DNA of 7,583 nt from Acidobacteriota bacterium (GCA_003224195.1 QHYP01000012.1:1-7583); one strand, 5' to 3'; shown: positions 1 to 7,517, counted from the first letter of the stretch. Numbers and translations are program-made. Notes: generated by a model not told the origin, from the letters alone.

Positions 1-1
1 G

Positions 2-1267
2 CATCGCCTTGCTGAGGCTGTCCGGATTCGGTTGCTCAGTGATGTCCCGCTCGGGGGATTGCTCAGTGGAGGCGTTGACTCCTCAACCGTGGTCGCGCTC
101 ATGGCTCGCGCCAGCTCGCGCCCGGTCAAAACCTTTTCGATTGGCTTCTCCAGCGAAGACTTCAACGAAGCCGAATATGCCCGCGTCGTCGCACGACAGT
201 TCGGCACCGAGCACCACGAACTGATGGTCGAGCCGCAGATCGAGGAAACGGTGCACTTGTTGACGCATTCGCTGGAAGAACCGTTTGGCGATTCTTCGAT
301 CGTGCCAACGTATCATGTGTGCCGCCTGGCTCGTCAGCACGTCACAGTAGCTTTGGCGGGAGATGGCGGGGATGAACTATTTGCTGGTTACGATCGTTAC
401 AAGTCCTATCTGTGGCGCCGGAAGATTCGCTTGTTTCCCACGCGAATGGGCCGATGGTATCGTCACTATATCCATCCGCGGGTTCCCACTGCATGGCCGG
501 GACGCAGGTTTTTGTATAATCTCGCCCTGCCCCTCCGCGAACGCTACCTGGACGGAATTGCTTTATTGCCAGCCAGTGCTCGAGAGCGCTCCGTATTCTG
601 CAGGGATTTCGTGGCTTGGGCCGACAAACAGGCTTCACCCTACGAGCCTTTCCGGCGCTACCTCGAACGCGACCCTGCCTCGGATCCACTGAGCGAAATC
701 TTGTATGCTGACACAAAAACGTATCTCTCCGCGGATATCCTAACGAAAGTAGATCGAATGAGCATGGCGAACTCGCTGGAGGTTCGGGCTCCTTTCCTCG
801 ACCATCCCTTTGCCGAATGGGTTGCGCAATTGTCGCCCCAGTGGAAGATGCGGTCTGGCGAGCCCAAGTACATCCTCAAAAGGCTGGCCGAGCGGCTCGG
901 TGTCCCCAAGCAAGTGCTCTATCGTCGAAAACAGGGCTTCTCCATGCCTCTCGTTCACTGGTTTCGTCAGGATCCTTCACCGGCTCTTTTGGAGGTCCTT
1001 CTGGAGCCAAAGACAATCCAGCGCGGATACTTCAATGCGAAAGAGTTGCGTCGCAGACTCTTCGAGCATCGCCAAGGCCTACGCGACCGCTCCTGGGAGA
1101 TTTGGCATCTTCTCATTTTCGAGCTCTGGCATCGCAATTTTCTTGAACCGGCAACCCAGGTACAGTCCACAGCCAATTATTGGTGCCGCCCCACCGCCGG
1201 ACGTGAGGGCGTTCAACCGCCGGTCTTTAGCCCCCCCTCCCCGACCACCGTACAAGTGGCGCACTGA
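2..1267 (+). CDS. asnB: Asparagine synthase (glutamine-hydrolysing)/amidotransferase, C-terminal synthetase domain, 5'-truncated by window edge
   Basis: The reading frame is open from base 2, so the true start lies upstream. The visible 421 residues are the ATP-dependent synthetase half of an AsnB-type enzyme, which activates a carboxylate with ATP and transfers ammonia to it. Seen directly: the PP-loop SGGVDSS at bases 65-85, the LAGDGGDELFAGY motif around bases 350-391, and the helical block with KTYLSADILTKVDRMSMANSLEVRAPFLDH around bases 716-805, then the KQGFSMP segment. Full-length relatives are about 600-640 residues, so roughly 200 residues, the class II glutaminase domain with its N-terminal Cys, should lie outside the window. 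The conserved fold ends near WHRNFLEP; the last ~37 residues are Pro-rich and look unconserved. In exopolysaccharide loci such proteins often act as sugar or polymer amidotransferases rather than making free asparagine. That role here is inference from context; the family assignment is firm. Confidence 0.93.
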   Translation, partial: HRLAEAVRIRLLSDVPLGGLLSGGVDSSTVVALMARASSRPVKTFSIGFSSEDFNEAEYARVVARQFGTEHHELMVEPQIEETVHLLTHSLEEPFGDSSIVPTYHVCRLARQHVTVALAGDGGDELFAGYDRYKSYLWRRKIRLFPTRMGRWYRHYIHPRVPTAWPGRRFLYNLALPLRERYLDGIALLPASARERSVFCRDFVAWADKQASPYEPFRRYLERDPASDPLSEILYADTKTYLSADILTKVDRMSMANSLEVRAPFLDHPFAEWVAQLSPQWKMRSGEPKYILKRLAERLGVPKQVLYRRKQGFSMPLVHWFRQDPSPALLEVLLEPKTIQRGYFNAKELRRRLFEHRQGLRDRSWEIWHLLIFELWHRNFLEPATQVQSTANYWCRPTAGREGVQPPVFSPPSPTTVQVAH

Positions 1268-1295
1268 CGATACTCCATCGCGTTGACGCAGTCAT

Positions 1296-2624
1296 ATGCC
1301 TGGCACATTGAGCACAGATCGAGCAGCGGTTGCTGAGAATGGCCCCTCGTCGCCGCGTAGGCTGACTGAATTCCAGTCCGCTCTTTCGAGGCTAAAGCGG
1401 CCCTCTGACAACGGCGGCGCGCGTGTCCTGTATTTGGTCGATACGCTGAACGTTGGTGGCACGGAAACCCAGATGGTGCAAGCTGCCCTTCGCCTGCACT
1501 TGATGGGCTGTCATGTAACCGTAGGCTGTTTGCGTGCGAAAGGCCCCTTGCTGGAGGTCTTGCAACAAGCGGGCATTCCTGTCGTCGAGTTCCCCAAAAA
1601 GAAGACGCTTCTTTCAGTTAATGGCGTGCACCAGTTGGTGCGTTTGGCCCTTTTTCTCCGGCGGGGACAGTTTCATGTCATCCATGCGCACGACTTGTGG
1701 GCGAATTTGCTGGGCGTTCCAGCCGGTCGGTTGGCGCGAACCCCGGTCATTATTTCCAGTCGGCGCTATCTGGCAGACCTGGACTGGTACACACCTTGGA
1801 GAAGCAGAATCATCCGCACTATCTACCGCCTCTCCACTCACGTCATCGTGAATTCGGCTTCCGTGCGGCAATTCCTTGTCGAACGGGACAGGCTGCTCCC
1901 AGAAAAGATCCACGTCATCTACAACGGTGTGGATGTCGATCGATTTGCCGGTGCACAGCAAGACCGAGAAGGATTGTTGGGAAGTCTCAGGAGCGGTTCC
2001 AAGCTTATCGCCGTTGTGGCTAACATGTACGGCCGGGTGAAAGGACATGCTTGCTTGATTGAAGCGGCAGGCATTGTTTGCCGGGCTGTTCCCAGCGCAA
2101 AATTTGTCTTGATCGGAGACGGCACGGAGCGACCCAAATTAGAACAGCAAGTAAGAGAAGCAGGATTGGAGGAAAACTTCTTGTTTCTTGGATGTCGGCA
2201 GGACGTTCCCGAGCTGCTGGCATGCTGCGATCTTTCGGTGCTAGCCTCAGAGGCCGAAGCAATGCCCAATGCCGTGCTGGAATCGATGGCGGCGGGACTC
2301 CCGGTGGTGGCCACGCGCGTTGGCGGAACTCCTGAAGTCATCGTAGACGGCGTGAACGGGTTGCTTGTTCCGCCCCGGAATCCACCGGTTCTCGCCGATG
2401 CCATCCTCCGGGCATTACAGGATGCAGACTTAGCGAGAAGGCTTTCCCGGACCGGACAAGCGCGAATGCGAACGCGCTTCAGCTACGATCGTCTCATTGC
2501 TCAACTCGAACAACTTTACTCTCTTCGCAGATCATGCGGTGACTCCATGCTCGGGATGAAAGATTTCAGAAGCGTATCGCATTCAGACAGAATTCTTCTT
2601 GACCAACAATCCCAATCGCTATGA
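1296..2624 (+). CDS. GT4-family (GT-B fold) glycosyltransferase
   Basis: This complete 442-residue protein should transfer a sugar from a nucleotide-sugar donor to a lipid-linked or growing glycan acceptor at the cytoplasmic face of the membrane. Residues 1-42 look unconserved. The N-terminal Rossmann domain begins at RVLYLVDTLNVGGTE (43-57), with the glycine-rich acceptor-side loop typical of GT4. The C-terminal donor domain starts near IHVIYNGVDVDRF (205-217), has K249 in GRVKGH as the likely phosphate-binding Lys, and carries the E-x7-E motif as E321/E329 in EAMPNAVLE, followed by AAGLPVVATRVGGTPEVI. Length is slightly above the usual 370-410 because of the N-terminal extension and a ~35-residue tail. 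The ATG at 1296 lies 28 bp after the upstream stop and has no clear Shine-Dalgarno. A later start nearer residue 42 is possible, although no ATG lies there. Its TGA overlaps an ATG (ATGA) at the next gene. Donor and acceptor cannot be predicted. Confidence 0.9.
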   Translation: MPGTLSTDRAAVAENGPSSPRRLTEFQSALSRLKRPSDNGGARVLYLVDTLNVGGTETQMVQAALRLHLMGCHVTVGCLRAKGPLLEVLQQAGIPVVEFPKKKTLLSVNGVHQLVRLALFLRRGQFHVIHAHDLWANLLGVPAGRLARTPVIISSRRYLADLDWYTPWRSRIIRTIYRLSTHVIVNSASVRQFLVERDRLLPEKIHVIYNGVDVDRFAGAQQDREGLLGSLRSGSKLIAVVANMYGRVKGHACLIEAAGIVCRAVPSAKFVLIGDGTERPKLEQQVREAGLEENFLFLGCRQDVPELLACCDLSVLASEAEAMPNAVLESMAAGLPVVATRVGGTPEVIVDGVNGLLVPPRNPPVLADAILRALQDADLARRLSRTGQARMRTRFSYDRLIAQLEQLYSLRRSCGDSMLGMKDFRSVSHSDRILLDQQSQSL

Positions 2625-2630
2625 AGGAAG
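2624..2630 (+). promoter_or_regulatory. Ribosome binding site that decides the dehydrogenase start
   Basis: A strong Shine-Dalgarno match, AAGGAAG, sits 8 bases before the ATG at 2639 and just inside the alternative reading from the ATG at 2621. The upstream gene ends at 2624, so ribosomes terminating there are placed directly on this site, which favours coupled translation. Both points follow from the sequence; the choice of start is inference. Confidence 0.6.
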
Positions 2631-2638
2631 ACCCGATT

Positions 2639-3964
2639 ATGAAGGCGGTTAGCGTGTTTGGACTGGGCTACGTCGGTGCCGTGACTGCAGCCTGCCTAGC
2701 CCATAAGGGTCATCGAGTGGTGGGAGTGGATGTGAATCCGGCCAAGGTGGAAATGGTGGAATCGGGCCGGGCGCCGGTGCTGGAGCCGGGATTGGATCAG
2801 CTCGTGAGGGAGGGCCGCGAGGCCTGCCGATTGCACGCGACGACGGACCCGATGGCGGCCGTCAGTCAATCGGAGATTTCGTTCATTTGCGTGGCCACGC
2901 CAAGCCTGCCCAGTGGCCGCTTGGACGTAAGGGCCGTGCAGCGCTGCTGTGAAGAGGTGGGGAGAGCGCTGCAATTGAAGACAGGATTCCACTGGATCGT
3001 GCTCCGCAGCACTGTCCTGCCGGGAACCGCAAAGTCTTTGGTCATTCCGAGGATTGAGGCGGCTAGCGGAAAGCGCTCAGGGGTCGATTTTGCCGTCTGC
3101 GCCAACCCGGAATTTACGCGCGAAGGGTGTGCGGTCGCCGATTTTTTGAATCCACCAATGACTGTTCTCGGAGCCGATGATGCCGATCAGCTCGTCCCAC
3201 TGCGCGAGCTCTACCGAGGCATGCCTGGTCAGGTCTTTGAGACCACCTTGGGAGTCGCAGAGATGGTTAAGTACGTCTGCAACGCCTTCCATGCTTTGAA
3301 AGTGACCTTCGCGAACGAGACAGGATCGCTATGCAATGAACTGGGCGTGGATGCGCGCGCGGTGACGAAGATTTTCTTGTCCGATACAAGACTCAATGTC
3401 TCCGCGGCTTATCTGGCACCCGGATTCGCCTTTGGTGGATCCTGCTTACCGAAAGATGTCCGGGCACTTTCCTACTGTGCCAAGCAGCTTGACATGGACC
3501 TGCCCTTATTGCGCGCCATCATGCCTAGCAACCAGGCTCACCTTGAACGCGCCGTTGACGCAGTGCTGGCGACGAAGTGTAAGAGAATCGGGGTTGTCGG
3601 TCTGAGCTTTAAGTCCGGCACGGATGACCTGCGCGAAAGTCCCTCAGTGCAGCTGATCAAGCGACTGCTCGGCGAAGGTTGCCAGGTCCAAATCTGGGAC
3701 CGGGATGTCTCACTGGGACGTCTGGCGGGCTCCAACCGTCACTTCATCGAAGAAGAGATCCCCCATGTCCGTGCGTTACTCTCGACCGATTTGGAAGAAG
3801 TAGTCAGGCGTGCGGAGGTTCTCGTCATCGGGGCAAAGGCTTTAGACGAGGAAGCGATATTAGCCACCCTCCGCCCGGATCAACTCGTCATTGATCTGCG
3901 TTCTCTCCTCCCCCGTTCTGCAGCCGTCGGTGTAATGGCCAATCACCAGATGGTATCAGCCTAG
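2639..3964 (+). CDS. algD: GDP-mannose 6-dehydrogenase-like nucleotide-sugar dehydrogenase (AlgD type)
   Basis: This NAD-dependent enzyme oxidises the C6 hydroxyl of a nucleotide hexose to a carboxylate in two steps, giving a nucleotide uronate. With the start used here it has 441 residues. Seen: the NAD-binding GLGYVG (8-13), D31 in VGVDVN, TPSLPSGRLD (88-96), RSTVLPGT (123-130), NPEFTREG (156-163), EMVKY with K211, N215, and GFAFGGSCLPKD with catalytic C269. The C-terminal domain has GLSFKSGTDDLRESP (321-335). The wording of FANE, LSDTRLN, PGFAFGGSCLPKDVRALSY and IPHVRALL resembles Pseudomonas AlgD, from remembered sequence, more than UDP-glucose dehydrogenase, so GDP-mannose is the preferred substrate; UDP-sugars are not excluded. 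The start at 2639 was chosen because AAGGAAG lies 8 bases upstream and the product then begins just ahead of the Rossmann strand. An ATG at 2621 overlapping the previous stop would add six residues. Product: likely GDP-mannuronate for the polymer. Confidence 0.85.
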   Translation: MKAVSVFGLGYVGAVTAACLAHKGHRVVGVDVNPAKVEMVESGRAPVLEPGLDQLVREGREACRLHATTDPMAAVSQSEISFICVATPSLPSGRLDVRAVQRCCEEVGRALQLKTGFHWIVLRSTVLPGTAKSLVIPRIEAASGKRSGVDFAVCANPEFTREGCAVADFLNPPMTVLGADDADQLVPLRELYRGMPGQVFETTLGVAEMVKYVCNAFHALKVTFANETGSLCNELGVDARAVTKIFLSDTRLNVSAAYLAPGFAFGGSCLPKDVRALSYCAKQLDMDLPLLRAIMPSNQAHLERAVDAVLATKCKRIGVVGLSFKSGTDDLRESPSVQLIKRLLGEGCQVQIWDRDVSLGRLAGSNRHFIEEEIPHVRALLSTDLEEVVRRAEVLVIGAKALDEEAILATLRPDQLVIDLRSLLPRSAAVGVMANHQMVSA

Positions 3965-4027
3965 CCATCCCCCGGGTCGGAGGGTTGGTTTCGGGCGCAG
4001 CGTGACGCAGCAGAGAAGCCGTTTCTC

Positions 4028-4495
4028 ATGAATAGATCCCCCGAGACCGATTCGGATCGCACTGCCGAAGCGTATCCGCGAGCAAGGATTCTGCAGATCG
4101 GCAACTATCCGCCACCGGTTTGCGGTTGGGCGGTGCAGACCAAGTTGCTAGTCGAAGAAATTCGCCGCCGTGGGAACGTGTGTCAAGTGCTCAATCTCAA
4201 CGAGAGCCGGAGGAAGCGGAGCAGTGAGTACATCGACGTCCAGAACGGCTTCGACTACTTGCGCAAACTCATCCAGTTTGCCCTGAGAGGTTATCGTTTC
4301 CAAGTGCACGTCAACGGCCAGTCTGCGCCCGGCTACATATTGGCCTTAATCGCTGGCGTAGTAGGTCGGCTCGCCGGCCAGCCTGTGGCACTGAGTTGGC
4401 GCGGCGGTCTGCAGCAGAAGTATTGCCTTTCAGCTGCTCTTTCGGCTCGCAGGACAAATCTCATGCAACAACGTGGCAGTCAAACACGCGATTGA
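4028..4495 (+). CDS. N-terminal half of a frameshifted GT-B glycosyltransferase
   Basis: This 155-residue reading frame holds the acceptor-side Rossmann domain of a glycosyltransferase: RILQIGNYPPPVCGWAVQTKLL (20-41) with the Gly-Trp loop, LRKLIQFALRGYRFQVHVNGQS (78-99), a hydrophobic helix ILALIAGVVGRL (104-115), and ALSWRGGLQQKY (121-132), which is the end of the recognisable domain. From about residue 133 the translation stops looking like a glycosyltransferase and runs in a low-conservation tail to TGA at 4493-4495. The matching continuation, FQLLFRLAGQ then ISCNNVAVKHAIEQYGI, is encoded one frame over from about base 4425. It starts 63 bp after the dehydrogenase stop with no good Shine-Dalgarno. 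By itself this half lacks the donor-binding domain and should be inactive. The break could be a genuine inactivating mutation or an assembly or sequencing error. Confidence 0.72.
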   Translation: MNRSPETDSDRTAEAYPRARILQIGNYPPPVCGWAVQTKLLVEEIRRRGNVCQVLNLNESRRKRSSEYIDVQNGFDYLRKLIQFALRGYRFQVHVNGQSAPGYILALIAGVVGRLAGQPVALSWRGGLQQKYCLSAALSARRTNLMQQRGSQTRD

Positions 4496-5162
4496 ACAGT
4501 ATGGAATTGAGGCAGGGCGCGTCGCGGTGATTCCGGGCTTTTCAAAGCAGAATCTAGAGTTCCAGCGGGTGCCGCTTGCTGCAGAGATAGAAGCCTTTTT
4601 GGAATCACACCATCCCGTGTTTTTCTGCTACGTTTCGTTTCGTCCCGAGTACCGACTTCCTGCATTGCGGGAAGCTATGCTGCAATTCCGGCAACGGCAT
4701 CCGGAAGCGGGATTCATTTGGCTCGGCTTTCCCTCTAAGGAATTGCCCGCAGCCAACGAGTTCGTGGCCGACTGGCCAGCGCAAGAGCGCCAAAGCCTCC
4801 TCCTGCTGGGGAACCTCGCCCACGACGAGTTTTTGACGTTGCTGACCCGATGCTTTGCTTATATCCGCACTCCAGCGTGCGACGGCGTCGCTGCTTCGGT
4901 GCTCGAATCCTCGGCCCTGGGCATACCCGTCATAGCCAGTGAGAATGGCCATCGTCCGGCCAACGTAACAACCTATCGGGAAGGCGATGCCGCAGACTTG
5001 TGCGCAAAGCTCATAAGTGTGACTGAGGGGTACGACCAAGTTAAGAAACAGACGCAGTTGGAAGTCGCTGAAGATAACATCGCTCGAACCGTGGACTGGT
5101 TACTCGGGCCCCCCGCCCGCAAGGCGGAAGAGCTGAGAAGAGACTGGATCCATGTCGCTTAG
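4473..5162 (+). CDS. C-terminal (donor-binding) half of the frameshifted GT-B glycosyltransferase
   Basis: This 229-residue frame, if opened at the GTG at 4473, carries the second Rossmann domain of the same enzyme. The frame is open back to 4395 and coding resemblance begins near 4425, so the GTG is probably not a real start. Seen: VAVKHAIEQYGIEAGRVAVIPGFS (2-24), typical of the inter-domain linker; a strand and helix at FFCYVSFRPEYRLPALREAM (50-69); LLLLGNLAHDEFLTLL (109-124); and the donor-site motif DGVAASVLE with D137/E145 in the spacing of the GT4 E-x7-E motif, then ALGIPVIASENG (148-159). Joining the first frame through Tyr132 with this one from base 4425 gives about 377 residues, a normal GT4 length. 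Its TAG at 5160-5162 overlaps the next gene by 11 bases, so translation of the two was probably coupled. Sugar specificity is not predictable. Confidence 0.72.
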   Translation: MAVKHAIEQYGIEAGRVAVIPGFSKQNLEFQRVPLAAEIEAFLESHHPVFFCYVSFRPEYRLPALREAMLQFRQRHPEAGFIWLGFPSKELPAANEFVADWPAQERQSLLLLGNLAHDEFLTLLTRCFAYIRTPACDGVAASVLESSALGIPVIASENGHRPANVTTYREGDAADLCAKLISVTEGYDQVKKQTQLEVAEDNIARTVDWLLGPPARKAEELRRDWIHVA

Positions 5163-7500
5163 CAATCGCTGGTTGAAGCGCGGCAAAAGAATCATGGAAA
5201 TGGACTGGGACGAATTGCGCGTGCGCACTTACCAAGAGTTCGCGAAACGCTGGGACCTCGCGCTGTGCCAAATCGGCGGTCCGTTCTTCAGGGATGGCCG
5301 CCCTCCTCAGTTACAAGGTTTCGGCCGCTTTTTCTTCACCGAGGAAGAAGCGCCAGAAATCCTAAAGTGCTTGCGTGACCGGCTCCCCGAGGCGGTAGAG
5401 GGAATCGTCAAACAGGCGGAGCAAATTTGCGAGCACCGGTTTGACCTGCTCGGGTACGAGGGTGTGGATTACGGAACGAAGATCGACTGGCATCTCGATG
5501 CGGTGCATGGCAAGCGCGCTCCGCGCCGCCCATGGTTCCGAGTCCGCTACCTCGACTTTGACGAGGTCGGGGACTCAAAGGTCACTTGGGAACTCAATCG
5601 TCACCAGCACTTGGTCACACTTGCCAAGGCCTATCGCTTCACGGGAGAAGCTCGCTACGCGCGCGAGGTGTTCCGGCAGTGGTATGACTGGCATGACCAG
5701 AATTCATATGGGATCGGAATTAACTGGGCAAGTAGCCTCGAGGTGGCGTTCCGAAGTCTTTCCTGGCTGTGGGTCTGGTATTTGCTGAATGGATGCTCCA
5801 CCGTCCCGCAACGATTCCCTTCCGACCTCCAGCGGGCGCTGATGCTGAACGGGCGCCACATCGAGCGATTCCTTTCCACCTATTTCTCACCCAATACGCA
5901 CCTCCTCGGCGAAGGAACAGGCCTCTTTTTTATCGGTACTCTGTGTTCCGGGCCTACATTGGCTCAGCGGTGGCAAAAGCTTGGATGGCAAATTGTCTTG
6001 CGCGAAGCGGAACGCCAGGTTCGGCCCGATGGCATGCACTTTGAACAATCGACCTACTACCACACCTACGCGCTCGACTTCTTCTTGCACTCCCGAATCC
6101 TGGCGGGTCTAAACGGAATGGCAGTCCCCGCTATGTTGGACCGGACCATGGAAAAGATGCTTGACGTCCTCTGCGCCTTGGGTCGAGCGGGGTCTCTTCC
6201 CCAATTTGGAGATGATGACGGTGGGCGAGTATTTGACCCGAGGCGGAGCCGTGCGGGGGAGTTGCTCGATCCCCTTGCAACCGGAGCGGTGCTGTTCGAC
6301 CGGGCCGACTTTAAAACAGTGGCTGGTGCCATTCCGGAAGAAACAGTTTGGCTGCTTGGAGCCGCGGGGGCGAGGCGGTTCGAGGGACTTTCTCTCCAGC
6401 AACCAACGCCGACTTCCTTTGCTTTGGAGCAGAGCGGAATCTACGTGATGTCCAGTTCGAATCCCGAGGCGCGTCAACTCGTGATTGATGCCGGCCCTCA
6501 CGGAGCGGGCCGGGCGGGCCACGGCCATGCCGATGCGCTGAGTGTGCAGTTGGCTGTCAACGGGCAACCGTTGCTGATTGATCCAGGCACGTTTGCTTAT
6601 GTCGACTCGGATGCCGAGCGCAACTGGTTCCGCGGAACGGTCGGTCACAACACGGCGCAGGTGGACGACTTGAGCCAGGCCGAGCCTAGCGGATCGTTTG
6701 GGTGGGAAGGCCTGCCCAATGTGCGTGTGGAACGCTGGGTGACTGGCAAAACCTTTGATCTCTTCGTCGGCTCGCATCGTGGCTATGGCCGGCTGAGACA
6801 CCCGGTTCAACATCGCCGTTATGTTTTCTACTCAAAGCCAAACTTCTGGTTGATTCGCGACGTTCTTGAAGGCGATGGGGTGCATCGGGTTGAAGTTTCC
6901 TGGCACTTTGCCCCTGGCTCACTTTCTCCAATTCCGGGAGGTGCCACGTTCGTGAACGGCGAACAGGCAGCCCTTGCCGTGCTGATCGCATCGAGTGAAG
7001 CCTGCTCGCGGGAGATAACCCAGGGTTGGTACTCGCCTATATATGGAAGAAAAGAGCCCTCCCCGATTCTTCGGCTTGGCTCCCGGGCGGAGTTGCCGGT
7101 AGAGTTTGCAGCACTGCTGATTCCCGTTGCGAAGGCCGACGCGGCTCTAGGTCTCCTCCAGCTGTTCGAACCAAGTCATACGGGCGTGCCCGTTCGAGCT
7201 TATCGATATTCCGCCGCGGATGTGGCCAACTACATGTTTTTCGCGAATGAGGCGGGGAGCTGGCAGGTTGGGCCGTGGGTTAGCGACGCGCGGTTTCTGT
7301 TTTGCTCGACGAGTGGCGACGAAAATATCAGCCGGCTTGTTATTTGTGATGGCAGTTATGTTGAGCTGAGTGGCCGCCAGATTTTTAAGTCCGAGGTACC
7401 TCTCATACGCGGGGAATGGCTCTCCGATGCGCCCAAGCACCCCGCAGGAGTTGACCTCGAATCCTCCGTGCACCCGGAAAATGTGCTTCTGCCGGTCTAG
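5152..7500 (+). CDS. Heparinase II/III family protein (alginate-lyase-like polysaccharide lyase fold)
   Basis: This 782-residue protein has the two-part architecture of heparinase II/III and related uronate lyases, an N-terminal alpha/alpha toroid and a C-terminal beta-sandwich. These enzymes cleave uronic-acid polymers by beta-elimination. Toroid motifs: WELNRHQHLVTLAKAY (146-161), GIGINWASSLEVAFRSLSWLW (187-207), SPNTHLLGEGTGLFF (246-260), EQSTYYHTYALDFFLH (298-313) and FGDDDGGRVFD (352-362). Sandwich motifs: GPHGAGRAGHGHADALS (448-464), LLIDPGTFAYV (474-484) and NWFRGTVGHNTAQVDD (491-506). Candidate active-site residues by family analogy are H250, Y302/Y303, H457/H459 and H499. No signal peptide is visible; the N-terminus is basic (NRWLKRGKRI) without a hydrophobic core, suggesting a cytoplasmic or non-Sec protein. 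An ATG at 5194 would remove 14 residues and start at MEMDWDELRVRTYQEF, closer to the conserved region. In exopolysaccharide operons this family may edit or degrade the product or act as a transferase-like modifier; its substrate here is unproven. Confidence 0.9.
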   Translation: MSLSNRWLKRGKRIMEMDWDELRVRTYQEFAKRWDLALCQIGGPFFRDGRPPQLQGFGRFFFTEEEAPEILKCLRDRLPEAVEGIVKQAEQICEHRFDLLGYEGVDYGTKIDWHLDAVHGKRAPRRPWFRVRYLDFDEVGDSKVTWELNRHQHLVTLAKAYRFTGEARYAREVFRQWYDWHDQNSYGIGINWASSLEVAFRSLSWLWVWYLLNGCSTVPQRFPSDLQRALMLNGRHIERFLSTYFSPNTHLLGEGTGLFFIGTLCSGPTLAQRWQKLGWQIVLREAERQVRPDGMHFEQSTYYHTYALDFFLHSRILAGLNGMAVPAMLDRTMEKMLDVLCALGRAGSLPQFGDDDGGRVFDPRRSRAGELLDPLATGAVLFDRADFKTVAGAIPEETVWLLGAAGARRFEGLSLQQPTPTSFALEQSGIYVMSSSNPEARQLVIDAGPHGAGRAGHGHADALSVQLAVNGQPLLIDPGTFAYVDSDAERNWFRGTVGHNTAQVDDLSQAEPSGSFGWEGLPNVRVERWVTGKTFDLFVGSHRGYGRLRHPVQHRRYVFYSKPNFWLIRDVLEGDGVHRVEVSWHFAPGSLSPIPGGATFVNGEQAALAVLIASSEACSREITQGWYSPIYGRKEPSPILRLGSRAELPVEFAALLIPVAKADAALGLLQLFEPSHTGVPVRAYRYSAADVANYMFFANEAGSWQVGPWVSDARFLFCSTSGDENISRLVICDGSYVELSGRQIFKSEVPLIRGEWLSDAPKHPAGVDLESSVHPENVLLPV

Positions 7501-7517
7501 CCCTGGTACGAGTAAAC

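Noticed and set aside
1281..1292. 12-base direct repeat CGTTGACGCAGT, also present near 3552
   Set aside because: The second copy lies within conserved dehydrogenase coding sequence, there are only two copies, and no symmetry or neighbouring structure supports a regulatory or mobile-element role.
1919..2404. Minus-strand open frame of 161 codons opposite the GT4 gene
   Set aside because: It is antisense to the conserved donor domain of the glycosyltransferase and shows no family motif, so it is treated as a shadow frame.
3965..4027. Possible hairpin or terminator after the dehydrogenase gene (CCATCCC pairing with GGGTTGG)
   Set aside because: The stem is 7 bp with a mismatch, a 10-base loop and no following T run. 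The gap is only 63 bp between same-strand genes of one pathway. No promoter-like -35/-10 pair was found either.
4415..4435. Programmed ribosomal frameshifting joining the two glycosyltransferase halves
   Set aside because: No slippery heptamer, no in-frame stop or rare-codon pause at the join, and no evident stem-loop just downstream. A mutation or sequence error explains it more simply.
6109..6813. Long minus-strand open frame of 234 codons opposite the lyase-like gene
   Set aside because: It lies wholly inside a gene with strong family motifs on the plus strand, and its translation is rich in Arg, Ser and Pro without recognisable motifs, as expected for an antisense shadow in G+C-rich coding DNA.
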